Shown: positions 45,356-52,623 of the stretch, piece by piece
How positions within the stretch are numbered: position 1 is the first letter of the stretch
Layout of the letters: each line of letters opens with the position of its first letter
Origin: Ralstonia pickettii
GTDB lineage: Bacteria; Pseudomonadota; Gammaproteobacteria; Burkholderiales; Burkholderiaceae
Reading direction: 5' to 3'
Length of the DNA stretch: 64,000 nucleotides
NCBI RefSeq assembly: GCF_000607165.1
Contig: NZ_JFZG01000024.1
Location: 930,001 to 994,000, forward strand
Notes under the pieces: model-generated
What the model saw: the letters and a program-made list of their open reading frames with translations, nothing else
Told to the model about the DNA's origin: nothing
Database searches by the model: none
Program-made: the position numbers and the translations under genes

Positions 45356-46609
45356 TCAATGCACCGGGCAGTCGCGCGCGATCACGTCACCCACCATTGC
45401 GGCGGTGGCGCCGGATAGCGTCCAGCCGAGATGTCCGTGGCCTGTGTTGTAGAACACGCGCCCATGCCGCCCACGGCCGACGCGCGGCATCATGTCCGGC
45501 ATCATCGGGCGCAAGCCCGCCCACGGCACCACGCGCGACGTGCCAATCGCAAAGTTGCGGCGCGTCCAGGCCACCAGGGGTTCGATGCGATCCGCGCGGA
45601 TATCGCGGTTGTAACCGTTGAACTCGGCCGTGCCGGCCACGCGGAAGCGGCCGGTGCCAAGTCGGCTGGTCACGATCTTCGCGCTCTCATCGAGCAGGCT
45701 GACCCACGGCGCGCCTTGCATGCTGGCTTCATCGTCCAGGTGCACCGTGATGGAATACCCCTTGACCGGATACACGTTGATGCGATCGCCAACCATTTGT
45801 GCGATATGCCGGCTGCCCACGCCCGCGCACACGACCATCGCGTCGGCGGCAAGGTCCTGCACGACGTTCGCCTCTCTGGTGGAAAGGCGGTCATCCAGCG
45901 TGGTTTGCAGCAGGAGACGAACGCCGTGCTCTGTGGTTTGCACATCGCGCACGTCCACACCTTGCAGGAAGCGCACGCCGCGCTTTTCGCAGGCCTGCGC
46001 GAGGCCGCGCGTGAACTTGTGGATGTCGCCGGTGGCGTCGGACTCGGTGAAATAACCGCCGTAGTAGTTGCCCCGCAGTGTGGGCTCGATGGCGGCAATG
46101 TCTTCCGGGCTCACGGCGTGGCGCTCAAGCCCCCCGGCGATGAGCAGGGCGTTGGCCTTGCCTGCGGCCGCAAAGCTCGCCTTGTCGTGATAGACGTGCA
46201 GAATGCCGCGCTTCTGCAGGTCGAAATCGATCTGCTCCCGTTCGGCCATCGCAAACAGATGCTTGCGGGCCTCGATGGCCATGCGCGTGGTTTCGATAGT
46301 GTTGCGGCGGTAGTGCGCGATGCTGGCCACGAACTCGCCGATCCACGAATACTTATGCCAGGACGGCTTGGGATTGAGCAGGAGCGGGGCGTCGTTGCGC
46401 AGCATCCATTTGATGCCCTTGAGCAGCGTGCCGGTGCTGTTCCAGACTTCAGCGTTGCTGGCGGAAAGCTGCCCGCCGTTGGCGAACGAGGTTTCCATGG
46501 CCGGATACAAGTGGCGGTCGAGCACCGTGACCTGATAGCCGAGTTGCGAGAGCGTGTAAGCAGTGGTGACGCCGGATATACCGGCGCCGACGATGACGAT
46601 GTGCGTCAT
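45356..46609 (-). CDS. dadA: D-amino-acid dehydrogenase (DadA family), glycine-riboswitch controlled
   Basis: 417 residues. The FAD motif is HIVIVGAGISGVTTAYTLSQ, followed by the DadA signature YPAMETSFANGGQLSASNAE. Substrate-domain motifs include GYFTESDATGDIHKFTRGLA and the C-terminal FYNTGHGHLGWTLSGATA. The enzyme oxidatively deaminates D-amino acids, and DadA-like proteins can also act on glycine or sarcosine-type substrates. A tandem glycine riboswitch precedes it, so the natural inducer is glycine and the enzyme may act as a glycine-disposal route. It is not next to an alanine racemase. Confidence 0.92.
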   Translation of the reverse strand: MTHIVIVGAGISGVTTAYTLSQLGYQVTVLDRHLYPAMETSFANGGQLSASNAEVWNSTGTLLKGIKWMLRNDAPLLLNPKPSWHKYSWIGEFVASIAHYRRNTIETTRMAIEARKHLFAMAEREQIDFDLQKRGILHVYHDKASFAAAGKANALLIAGGLERHAVSPEDIAAIEPTLRGNYYGGYFTESDATGDIHKFTRGLAQACEKRGVRFLQGVDVRDVQTTEHGVRLLLQTTLDDRLSTREANVVQDLAADAMVVCAGVGSRHIAQMVGDRINVYPVKGYSITVHLDDEASMQGAPWVSLLDESAKIVTSRLGTGRFRVAGTAEFNGYNRDIRADRIEPLVAWTRRNFAIGTSRVVPWAGLRPMMPDMMPRVGRGRHGRVFYNTGHGHLGWTLSGATAAMVGDVIARDCPVH

Positions 46610-46634
46610 GGCGGTCCCTATGGAGTGATGTCAT

Positions 46635-46651
46635 GACCGGACGATCCGGTC
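46635..46651 (-). promoter_or_regulatory. Hairpin between riboswitch and dadA start
   Basis: GACCGGA-CGA-TCCGGTC is a perfect 7-bp stem with a 3-base loop. It lies between the second glycine aptamer and the dadA start codon (26 nt from the ATG), the place where an expression platform acts. There is no T-run, so translational control is more likely than termination. Confidence 0.6.
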
Positions 46652-46654
46652 GGC

Positions 46655-46855
46655 TCACCCCATCTGTCTTGGGACCTGAGAGCTTGGGCGCCAGCAGCGG
46701 TGGCGCCTTCCCCTTCGGTGGGCGCACGCGTGCACGCCTCTCTCCAGATTCGCAGTCGACGCCACAGTCCTTTTGCCTGAGAGTTTCCGGGGTGGTTGCT
46801 CCATCGGCGCCGGGCGTTGTGCGTGTGTGCGTTGAGCCCGGTCTCTCCTGCGGCG
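46655..46855 (-). ncRNA. Tandem glycine riboswitch
   Basis: On the minus strand two gcvT-type aptamers follow one another. Aptamer 1 (about 46852-46761) opens with GCAGGAGAGACC and closes with CTCTCAGGCAAAAGGACTGT. Aptamer 2 (about 46748-46660) opens with CTGGAGAGAGGC, has the core CACCGAAGGGG and closes with CTCTCAGGTCCCAAGACAGA. These paired GGAGAG/CTCTCAGG blocks and the short linker between them are diagnostic of cooperative glycine riboswitches. The controlled gene is dadA, 46 nt downstream. In most known cases glycine switches genes on. Confidence 0.93.
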
Positions 46856-46924
46856 TGTTGCAGCTGTCGTTGGTGCGTCAGCCGCGCCTGCGTGCTGCCG
46901 GTGTGGGCAGCGGGACGGAGTGTG

Positions 46925-47716
46925 TCACGGGTTGTGACGTTCGGCAAGTCGGGCTGTCCCGGGGGCAACGGATGGCGTGTCGTCCTTCAGGTCCACGCCA
47001 CTGCGGCCGAGCGCCAGCGCGCCTTTGAGCAGGAACACCAGCCGGGTCGCTGCCTGGTCATAGGTCAGGCCGGCCGGCCGAACATTCGAGATGCAGTTAC
47101 GCTGCGCATCGGAGCACCCAACGCGCGGCGCGTAGGTCAGGTAAATGCCTAGGCTGTCTGGCGAACTCAACCCGGGCCGCTCACCGATCAGCATCACCAC
47201 CTGCCGCGCGCCAAGCAGCGAACCGATCTCATCGCCCAGCGCCACACGAGACTGCGCGGCGATGACCACGGGGCCGATCGACCAGTCGCGCGGCAGACGC
47301 TCGCGCACGCAGCACAGGAGCGGCACGCCGTGGCTTTGCGCCGCCAATGCGGAAAGCCCGTCAGCAATCACAAAGACAACGTCGAAGGGTTGCGCTGGCC
47401 GCAACGCGCCGAGTTTTGCGCGGCTGGCATCGTCAAGCCGGCGGCCAAGATCGGGACGGCGCAGATACTGGGCGCGATCGGCTGCCGCGCTGTGCACGGT
47501 CAACGCCGTGAAGCCCGCCTGTTCAAGCGCGGCCGCCACTGCAGCGATATCGAGCGGCAAGTGCACGGCATCGCGCGCCTGGGCATGCGCCACGCCAAAC
47601 GCGAGCACGGCGTCGGTCGTCTGGCTGTTGCCGGCGCGGCCCAACGCAATACGTGCGTCGGTGAAGGCGCGCAGGTGTGTCCACGGATTCGGCTGAACGA
47701 GCGTGTGTTTCGGCAT
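46925..47716 (-). CDS. eutC: Ethanolamine ammonia-lyase small subunit
   Basis: About 263 residues from ATG 47716. The family motifs are ARIALGRAGNSQTTDAVLAF, then QAQARDAVHLPLD and later RLPRDWSIGPVVIAAQSRVA, VMLIGERPGLSSPDSLGIYL and RNCISNVRPAGL. Its partner EutB ends 20 bp upstream. Together they form the adenosylcobalamin-dependent enzyme that converts ethanolamine to acetaldehyde and ammonia. Confidence 0.95.
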   Translation of the reverse strand: MPKHTLVQPNPWTHLRAFTDARIALGRAGNSQTTDAVLAFGVAHAQARDAVHLPLDIAAVAAALEQAGFTALTVHSAAADRAQYLRRPDLGRRLDDASRAKLGALRPAQPFDVVFVIADGLSALAAQSHGVPLLCCVRERLPRDWSIGPVVIAAQSRVALGDEIGSLLGARQVVMLIGERPGLSSPDSLGIYLTYAPRVGCSDAQRNCISNVRPAGLTYDQAATRLVFLLKGALALGRSGVDLKDDTPSVAPGTARLAERHNP

Positions 47717-47736
47717 GTGCGGATATCCAAAGGGGT

Positions 47737-49119
47737 TCACAGCGCGTGGGCCAACTGCAGCAGCGGCTGCCGCGCCGTGGCGTCTTGCAGGCGCCCAGCG
47801 GTGTCGACAATACCCATGCTTTGCAGCCACGCCTCAAACTCCGGCGCCGGCCGCAGGCCCAGCGTGTCGCGCAGATAGAGTGCGTCATGAAACGACGTGC
47901 TCTGGTAGTTCAGCATGATGTCGTCGGCGCCCGGCACGCCCATGATGAAGTGGATGCCGGCCACGCCAAACAGGGTGAGCAGCGTATCCATGTCGTCCTG
48001 ATCGGCTTCGGCGTGGTTGGTGTAGCAGACGTCGCAGCCCATGGGCAGGCCCATCAGCTTGCCGCAGAAGTGGTCTTCCAGCCCGGCGCGGATGATCTGC
48101 TTGCCGTCGTAGAGATACTCCGGCCCGATAAAACCGACCACCGTGTTGACCAGCAACGGCGAGAACGCCCGCGCCACCGCATAAGCACGCGCCTCCATGG
48201 TTTGCTGATCGACGCCGTGATGCGCATTGGCCGACAACGCGCTGCCCTGGCCGGTCTCGAAATACATCACGTTATTGCCGACCGTACCGCGCTCAAGGGC
48301 CTGCGCGGCGTCATGCGCCTCGGCCAGCAAGGCAAGACTGATGCCGAATCCCGCGTTGGCCTGTTCGCTGCCCGCCACCGACTGAAATACCAAGTCCACC
48401 GGCGCGCCCTGGTCAATGGCGCGCAGTGTGTTCGTCACGTGGGTCAGCACGCACGACTGCGTGGGAATGGCGTAACGATTGCGCAGTTCATCGACCAATT
48501 GCAGCAGCGAGACGATCGCGCCGAGATTATCGCCCGCAGGGTTGATGCCGATGGTCGCATCGCCGCAGCCATAGAGCAGGCCATCGATGATCGACGCGGC
48601 AATACCTTTGGGGTCGTCCGTCGGGTGGTTGGGTTGGAGCCGGACCGACAACCGGCCGGGCAGCCCGATGGTGTTGCGAAAGCGCGTGACCACGCGGCAC
48701 TTGCGGGCGACGGCGATCAGATCCTGATTGCGCATCAGCTTGCTGACCGCGGCAGCCATTTCGGGCGTGATACCGGGCGCGACGTTTGCCAGTGTCTGGC
48801 TGTCCGTCTCATGCAGGAGCAGCCAGTTACGAAATTCGCCCACCGTCAGCGAGGCAATCGGCTGAAAGGCCTGCACGTCGTGCCGATCAAGAATCAGGCG
48901 CGTGACCTCGTCTTTCTCATAGGGCACCAGCGCTTCGTTAAGGAACGCCGACAGCGGCACGTCTGCCAGCGCCATGCGCGCGGCCATGCGTTCGCCTTCG
49001 CTGGCAGCGGCCAGGCCCGCCAGATAGTCGCCGGAACGCGCCGGGCTGGCTTTGGCCAGGAGCGTCTTGAGATCGTTGAACACATAGCGCTGCGCGCCAA
49101 TGGTCTGAGCGAAGTGCAT
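47737..49119 (-). CDS. eutB: Ethanolamine ammonia-lyase large subunit
   Basis: About 460 residues from ATG 49119. A TTG at 49143 is in frame, but 49119 aligns residue-for-residue with the Escherichia coli EutB start. Core motifs are KASPARSGDYLAGLAAASEG, FETGQGSALSANAHHGVDQ, NTVVGFIGPEYLYDGKQIIR and MGCDVCYTNHAEADQDD. It binds adenosylcobalamin and substrate. There are no microcompartment genes nearby, so this is the short, soluble eut system of many Proteobacteria. I see no B12 riboswitch in the upstream 125 bp. Confidence 0.96.
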   Translation of the reverse strand: MHFAQTIGAQRYVFNDLKTLLAKASPARSGDYLAGLAAASEGERMAARMALADVPLSAFLNEALVPYEKDEVTRLILDRHDVQAFQPIASLTVGEFRNWLLLHETDSQTLANVAPGITPEMAAAVSKLMRNQDLIAVARKCRVVTRFRNTIGLPGRLSVRLQPNHPTDDPKGIAASIIDGLLYGCGDATIGINPAGDNLGAIVSLLQLVDELRNRYAIPTQSCVLTHVTNTLRAIDQGAPVDLVFQSVAGSEQANAGFGISLALLAEAHDAAQALERGTVGNNVMYFETGQGSALSANAHHGVDQQTMEARAYAVARAFSPLLVNTVVGFIGPEYLYDGKQIIRAGLEDHFCGKLMGLPMGCDVCYTNHAEADQDDMDTLLTLFGVAGIHFIMGVPGADDIMLNYQSTSFHDALYLRDTLGLRPAPEFEAWLQSMGIVDTAGRLQDATARQPLLQLAHAL

Positions 49120-49244
49120 GATGGGATACGCGGAAGAGTCCAATGACGGTGACGGCGGTGTCTATCCTGCCACTTTAGTTGCCTTACATGCCACGACGGC
49201 AATGTTCTAATACGCGTTTCCCAAACATCGATCTCTCCCCGCCA

Positions 49245-50480
49245 ATGACCGCATCCGCCACACCGTCCCGCACACATCAAGCGGGCTCTGCCATGGAAGT
49301 GCTGGCGGTCTTTCTCAAGCTGGGTCTCACCAGTTTCGGTGGGCCGGTGGCACATATCGGCTACTTCCGGCGCGAGTTCGTGGAGCGCCGCCGCTGGCTG
49401 GACGACGCAACGTTCACGGACCTCGTGGGCCTGTGCCAGTTTCTTCCCGGGCCTGCCAGCAGCCAGGTGGGATTCTCCGTCGGGCTGCTTCGGGCCGGAT
49501 GGCGCGGCGGGTTGGCGGCATGGTGTGGCTTTACGCTGCCTTCCGTCTTGTTGCTGCTGGCCTTTGCGATGCTCGCGCCGAGCTTGGGCGGCCCGATTGG
49601 CGCGGGCCTGATCCACGGTTTGAAGCTGGTTGCCGTTGCGGTAGTGGCACAGGCCGTGTGGGACATGGCACGCAAGCTCTGTCCTGACTGGCAGCGCGCA
49701 GGTATCGCGCTGATCAGCATCGCCGTGCTCAGCGCGTTGACAACCGTATACGCGCAACTGGTCGTGATCGTGCTCGGCGCCATGCTCGGGCTGGCGTTGT
49801 GCAGATCGTCCCGTCAGGCGAGTGGTGGTCCGAGGGCGGAGCAGGGGGCTGCATTCCGCGTGTCCCACGTGGCGAGCATCGTCTGCATGGTCCTGTTCTG
49901 CGCGCTGCTGTTCGGGCTTCCTGTCGCGACGGATCTCCATCCGTGGATGCCCGCCAAGGTGTTCGACGCTTTCTATCGTTCGGGCGCGTTGGTATTTGGG
50001 GGCGGGCACGTCGTGCTGCCCCTGCTGGAGCAGCAGACTGTTGCGACTGGCTGGGTCGCGTCGAACGATTTTCTGGCTGGCTATGGTGCCGCGCAAGCCG
50101 TGCCGGGGCCGCTATTTACCTTCGCCGCTTTCCTCGGCTGGACGATCGGCCCGGGGCTGAATCACTGGGCCGGGGCTGCGCTTGCCACGGTGGGCATTTT
50201 TCTGCCGGGCCTGCTGCTGGTCATTGCCGCGCTGCCTTACTGGCAGGCGTTGCGCGCTCGCCCCTCCATGGCAGCGTTGCTGGCAGGTGTGAATGCCGCG
50301 GTGGTCGGGTTGCTGGCGTTTGCGCTTTACTCGCCGGTCTGGACGAGCGCCGTGCGGTCATGGCTTGATTTCGCTGTCGCGGCGATTGCGTTTCTGCTGC
50401 TGACGCGATGGAAAACGCCACCGCTGATTGTGGTGGCGTTTTGTGCGGCGGCGGGCGTTGCCGCAGCCGTGCTGGGTTGA
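49245..50480 (+). CDS. chrA: Chromate transporter ChrA (long, two-domain form)
   Basis: About 411 residues with ten or more hydrophobic segments in two CHR repeats. The first reads FLKLGLTSFGGPVAHIGYFR, then QFLPGPASSQVGFSVGLLRA; the second contains FYRSGALVFGGGHVVLPLLE and GYGAAQAVPGPLFTFAAFLG. The PGP motif of each half is intact. It exports chromate (or sulfate-like oxyanions) across the inner membrane. It is divergent from eutB and shows no chrB neighbour. The start at 49245 follows a plausible ribosome site. Confidence 0.93.
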   Translation: MTASATPSRTHQAGSAMEVLAVFLKLGLTSFGGPVAHIGYFRREFVERRRWLDDATFTDLVGLCQFLPGPASSQVGFSVGLLRAGWRGGLAAWCGFTLPSVLLLLAFAMLAPSLGGPIGAGLIHGLKLVAVAVVAQAVWDMARKLCPDWQRAGIALISIAVLSALTTVYAQLVVIVLGAMLGLALCRSSRQASGGPRAEQGAAFRVSHVASIVCMVLFCALLFGLPVATDLHPWMPAKVFDAFYRSGALVFGGGHVVLPLLEQQTVATGWVASNDFLAGYGAAQAVPGPLFTFAAFLGWTIGPGLNHWAGAALATVGIFLPGLLLVIAALPYWQALRARPSMAALLAGVNAAVVGLLAFALYSPVWTSAVRSWLDFAVAAIAFLLLTRWKTPPLIVVAFCAAAGVAAAVLG

Positions 50481-50530
50481 ATCGCGCTCTCCCTACGAGC
50501 GGCAACCGGTAGCTGCGCAAAGGCAGCGGG

Positions 50531-51928
50531 TCATTCGTCCATGAGCCGAACCCTGACCTTCTTGCCCTTCAGCGTGCCGGCGTTGAGCTTGCGCAGCGCA
50601 TCGCGCGCGATGCCGCGCTCGACCGCGACGTAGGTCGAGAATTCGGTCACGTTGATCTTGCCGATCTGGTCGCCGCGAAAGCCGGCATCGCCCGTCAACG
50701 CGCCGAGCACATCGCCAGGGCGGATCTTCTCCTTGCGTCCGCCGAGAATCTGCAGCGTTTCCATTGGCGGCAGCAGCGGGGCGTCATTGCCGGTATCCAG
50801 CTCGTCGAGCTTGTGCCATTCGACCTCGCGCCCGAGGGCCTGCTCGATGTTGCCGACTCGCCCCATCTCGTCCATGCTCGCGAGGCTCAGCGCCCAGCCG
50901 TTCTCATCGGCACGGCCCGTGCGGCCAATGCGATGCACGTGCACTTCGGGGTCAGGCGTCACGTCAACGTTGATCACCGCTTCGAGCTGTGCGATGTCGA
51001 GCCCGCGCGCGGCAACGTCGGTCGCGACGAGCACCGAGCAACTGCGGTTCGCGAACTGGATCAATACCTGATCGCGCTCGCGCTGCTCGAGTTCGCCATG
51101 CAACGCCAGCGCGTGGATGCCCTGCGCGCGCAACACGTCAAGCAGGTCGCGGCATTGCTGCTTCGTGTTGCAGAACGCGAGCGTGCTCACCGGCCGATAG
51201 TGCTTGAGCAGCAGCCCGACCGCATGCAACCGCTTGTTGTCGGGCACCTCGTAGAAGCGCTGGCGAATCTTGCTGTCGTCGTGGCGCTCTTCGAGCTTTA
51301 CCTCTTTTGGATTGCGCAGAATGCGCTGGCTCAGCTTCGCAATACCTTCCGGGTAGGTTGCTGAGAACAGCAGCGTCTGCCGATCAGGCGGGCATTGGCG
51401 CACGACTGTCGCGATGTCATCGAAGAAGCCCATGTCGAGCATGCGGTCGGCTTCGTCCAGCACGAGCGTCTTCAATGCGCCGAGCGCGAGATTGCCGCGC
51501 TCCAGATGGTCCATGATGCGCCCCGGTGTGCCGACGATGACATGTGCGCCATGCTCGAGGCTCGCCGCCTGCGGACGCATCGGTGTGCCGCCGCAGAGCG
51601 TCAGTACCTTTACGTTTTCTTCGGCGCGTGCCAGACGGCGGACCTCCTGTGCCACCTGATCGGCAAGCTCGCGCGTGGGGCAGAGCACCATCGCCTGCAC
51701 GTCGAAGCTGCGCGCGTCGAGCCGTGCGAGCAGGGCCAGCGCAAACGCTGCAGTTTTGCCGCTGCCGGTCTTGGCCTGCGCGATCAGGTCGTGCCCCGCA
51801 AGCGCGATGGGCAGGCTTGCAGCCTGGATCGGCGTCATGTCGGTGTAGCCGAGCTGCGCAAGGTTCGCGAGCACGGCCGGGGCGAGCGCTAGGGTGGTGA
51901 AGGGCGTGGCGGTTGGTTCGATGGTCAT
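50531..51928 (-). CDS. dbpA: ATP-dependent RNA helicase DbpA
   Basis: About 465 residues from ATG 51928. Motifs in order: Q-motif region YTDMTPIQAASLPIALAG, Walker A AKTGSGKT, PTRELA, GTPGRIMDHLE, DEADRMLDMGF, SAT, the helicase-C ARGLDIAQLEAVINVDV and HRIGRTGR. The C-terminal 75 residues (KIRPGDVLGALTGDAGFRGD, then IGKINVTEFSTYVAVERG) are the DbpA RNA-binding domain for 23S rRNA hairpin 92. It acts in 50S ribosome assembly. Confidence 0.95.
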   Translation of the reverse strand: MTIEPTATPFTTLALAPAVLANLAQLGYTDMTPIQAASLPIALAGHDLIAQAKTGSGKTAAFALALLARLDARSFDVQAMVLCPTRELADQVAQEVRRLARAEENVKVLTLCGGTPMRPQAASLEHGAHVIVGTPGRIMDHLERGNLALGALKTLVLDEADRMLDMGFFDDIATVVRQCPPDRQTLLFSATYPEGIAKLSQRILRNPKEVKLEERHDDSKIRQRFYEVPDNKRLHAVGLLLKHYRPVSTLAFCNTKQQCRDLLDVLRAQGIHALALHGELEQRERDQVLIQFANRSCSVLVATDVAARGLDIAQLEAVINVDVTPDPEVHVHRIGRTGRADENGWALSLASMDEMGRVGNIEQALGREVEWHKLDELDTGNDAPLLPPMETLQILGGRKEKIRPGDVLGALTGDAGFRGDQIGKINVTEFSTYVAVERGIARDALRKLNAGTLKGKKVRVRLMDE

Positions 51929-51942
51929 GTCGTTGCGTTGGA

Positions 51943-52128
51943 TCACTTGAGCGGCTTGCCTTCGATTTGCTTGTAGATGACCCGGCCGTCTTTGGTTTCG
52001 ACGCGTTTGAGATAGTTGCGCGCGCCGCATAGCGCACAGCGGAACAGCGGTCCTTGGCCCTCATCCTTGATGACGACGTCGGACAGCTCCCACTGCGTGC
52101 CGCAGCTCTGGTTGATGCAAGTGAACAC
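51943..52128 (-). CDS. Small zinc-ribbon protein
   Basis: About 61 residues from a GTG at 52128; an ATG at 52206 would add a leader without homology. Four cysteines in CINQSCGTQW (N-terminus) and FRCALCGARNYLKRV form a rubredoxin-like zinc knuckle. It ends 14 bp upstream of dbpA on the same strand, so it is probably in that transcript. Function unknown; nucleic-acid or ribosome-related binding would suit its neighbour. Confidence 0.75.
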   Translation of the reverse strand: MFTCINQSCGTQWELSDVVIKDEGQGPLFRCALCGARNYLKRVETKDGRVIYKQIEGKPLK

Positions 52129-52623
52129 GGTTTTCTCTAAATGGATTGTTCGTTGCGCCTCGATGACGAGGCAGGTGGACCGGGGCCGCGAGCGCGCCGA
52201 TGTCAATCTGGATCATTACCTCAACCACAAATGGCTTTGCCAAGCCGTTCGTAGGAGATTGCGCTGCCCTTTGGCTATGTTGGCCTGACAGATGGGAAAG
52301 TCATCTCGTCTCGCGACGCCCACGCCATGCGCCCAATGCATCCTGTTGGTGCAACAGATTCGCGGCTACAACGTTGAGAGCGATGGAGATATGGGGCCGA
52401 TCCTGCAGATCGTCACGTTTTCCCCGCCGGACTCTAACACACCCATTTAGGCCCGTAAGGCGCGGGCTAAGCCTCTGTGGCGACTGGCAGGAAACCGCAG
52501 ATGTCATTTCTTTGACACGGCCTAGAGTCCACGCTCTTGTCCCGGTTTGAGGTGCGTCAAGTCCGGTCGGTAGCCGCTGGCATCTAATGGATCGCATATT
52601 GGCAATCGTTTGACGCCCCAACC
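52129..52623. other. Intergenic region upstream of the phaC operon
   Basis: About 495 bp with no convincing gene; short open frames on both strands lack ribosome sites and recognisable motifs. It holds a small hairpin GCCCG-N7-CGGGC near 52460-52478, a sigma-70-like TTGACA at 52512-52517 and two CRP/FNR-type dyads at 52502-52560. Confidence 0.6.
52502..52560. promoter_or_regulatory. Two CRP/FNR-family-like dyads upstream of phaC
   Basis: TGTCA-N6-TGACA (52502-52517) and TTGA-N6-TCAA (52547-52560) lie 44 bp apart centre to centre. The second matches the core of FNR/ANR boxes, and its 3' end is 63 bp before the phaC ATG. The first resembles CRP-superfamily sites with TGTCA half-sites, such as those of CooA. 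Together they suggest control of the operon by oxygen or a related redox signal; this is proposed from sequence alone. Confidence 0.5.

Noticed and set aside
49120-49244. Possible cobalamin riboswitch upstream of eutB
   Set aside because: The 125-bp region is too short and no B12-box (GCCACTG-like) sequence or long paired leader is visible.
52200-52550. Short open frames in the intergenic region before phaC
   Set aside because: No ribosome site, no known motif and codon use unlike neighbours; better read as control DNA.
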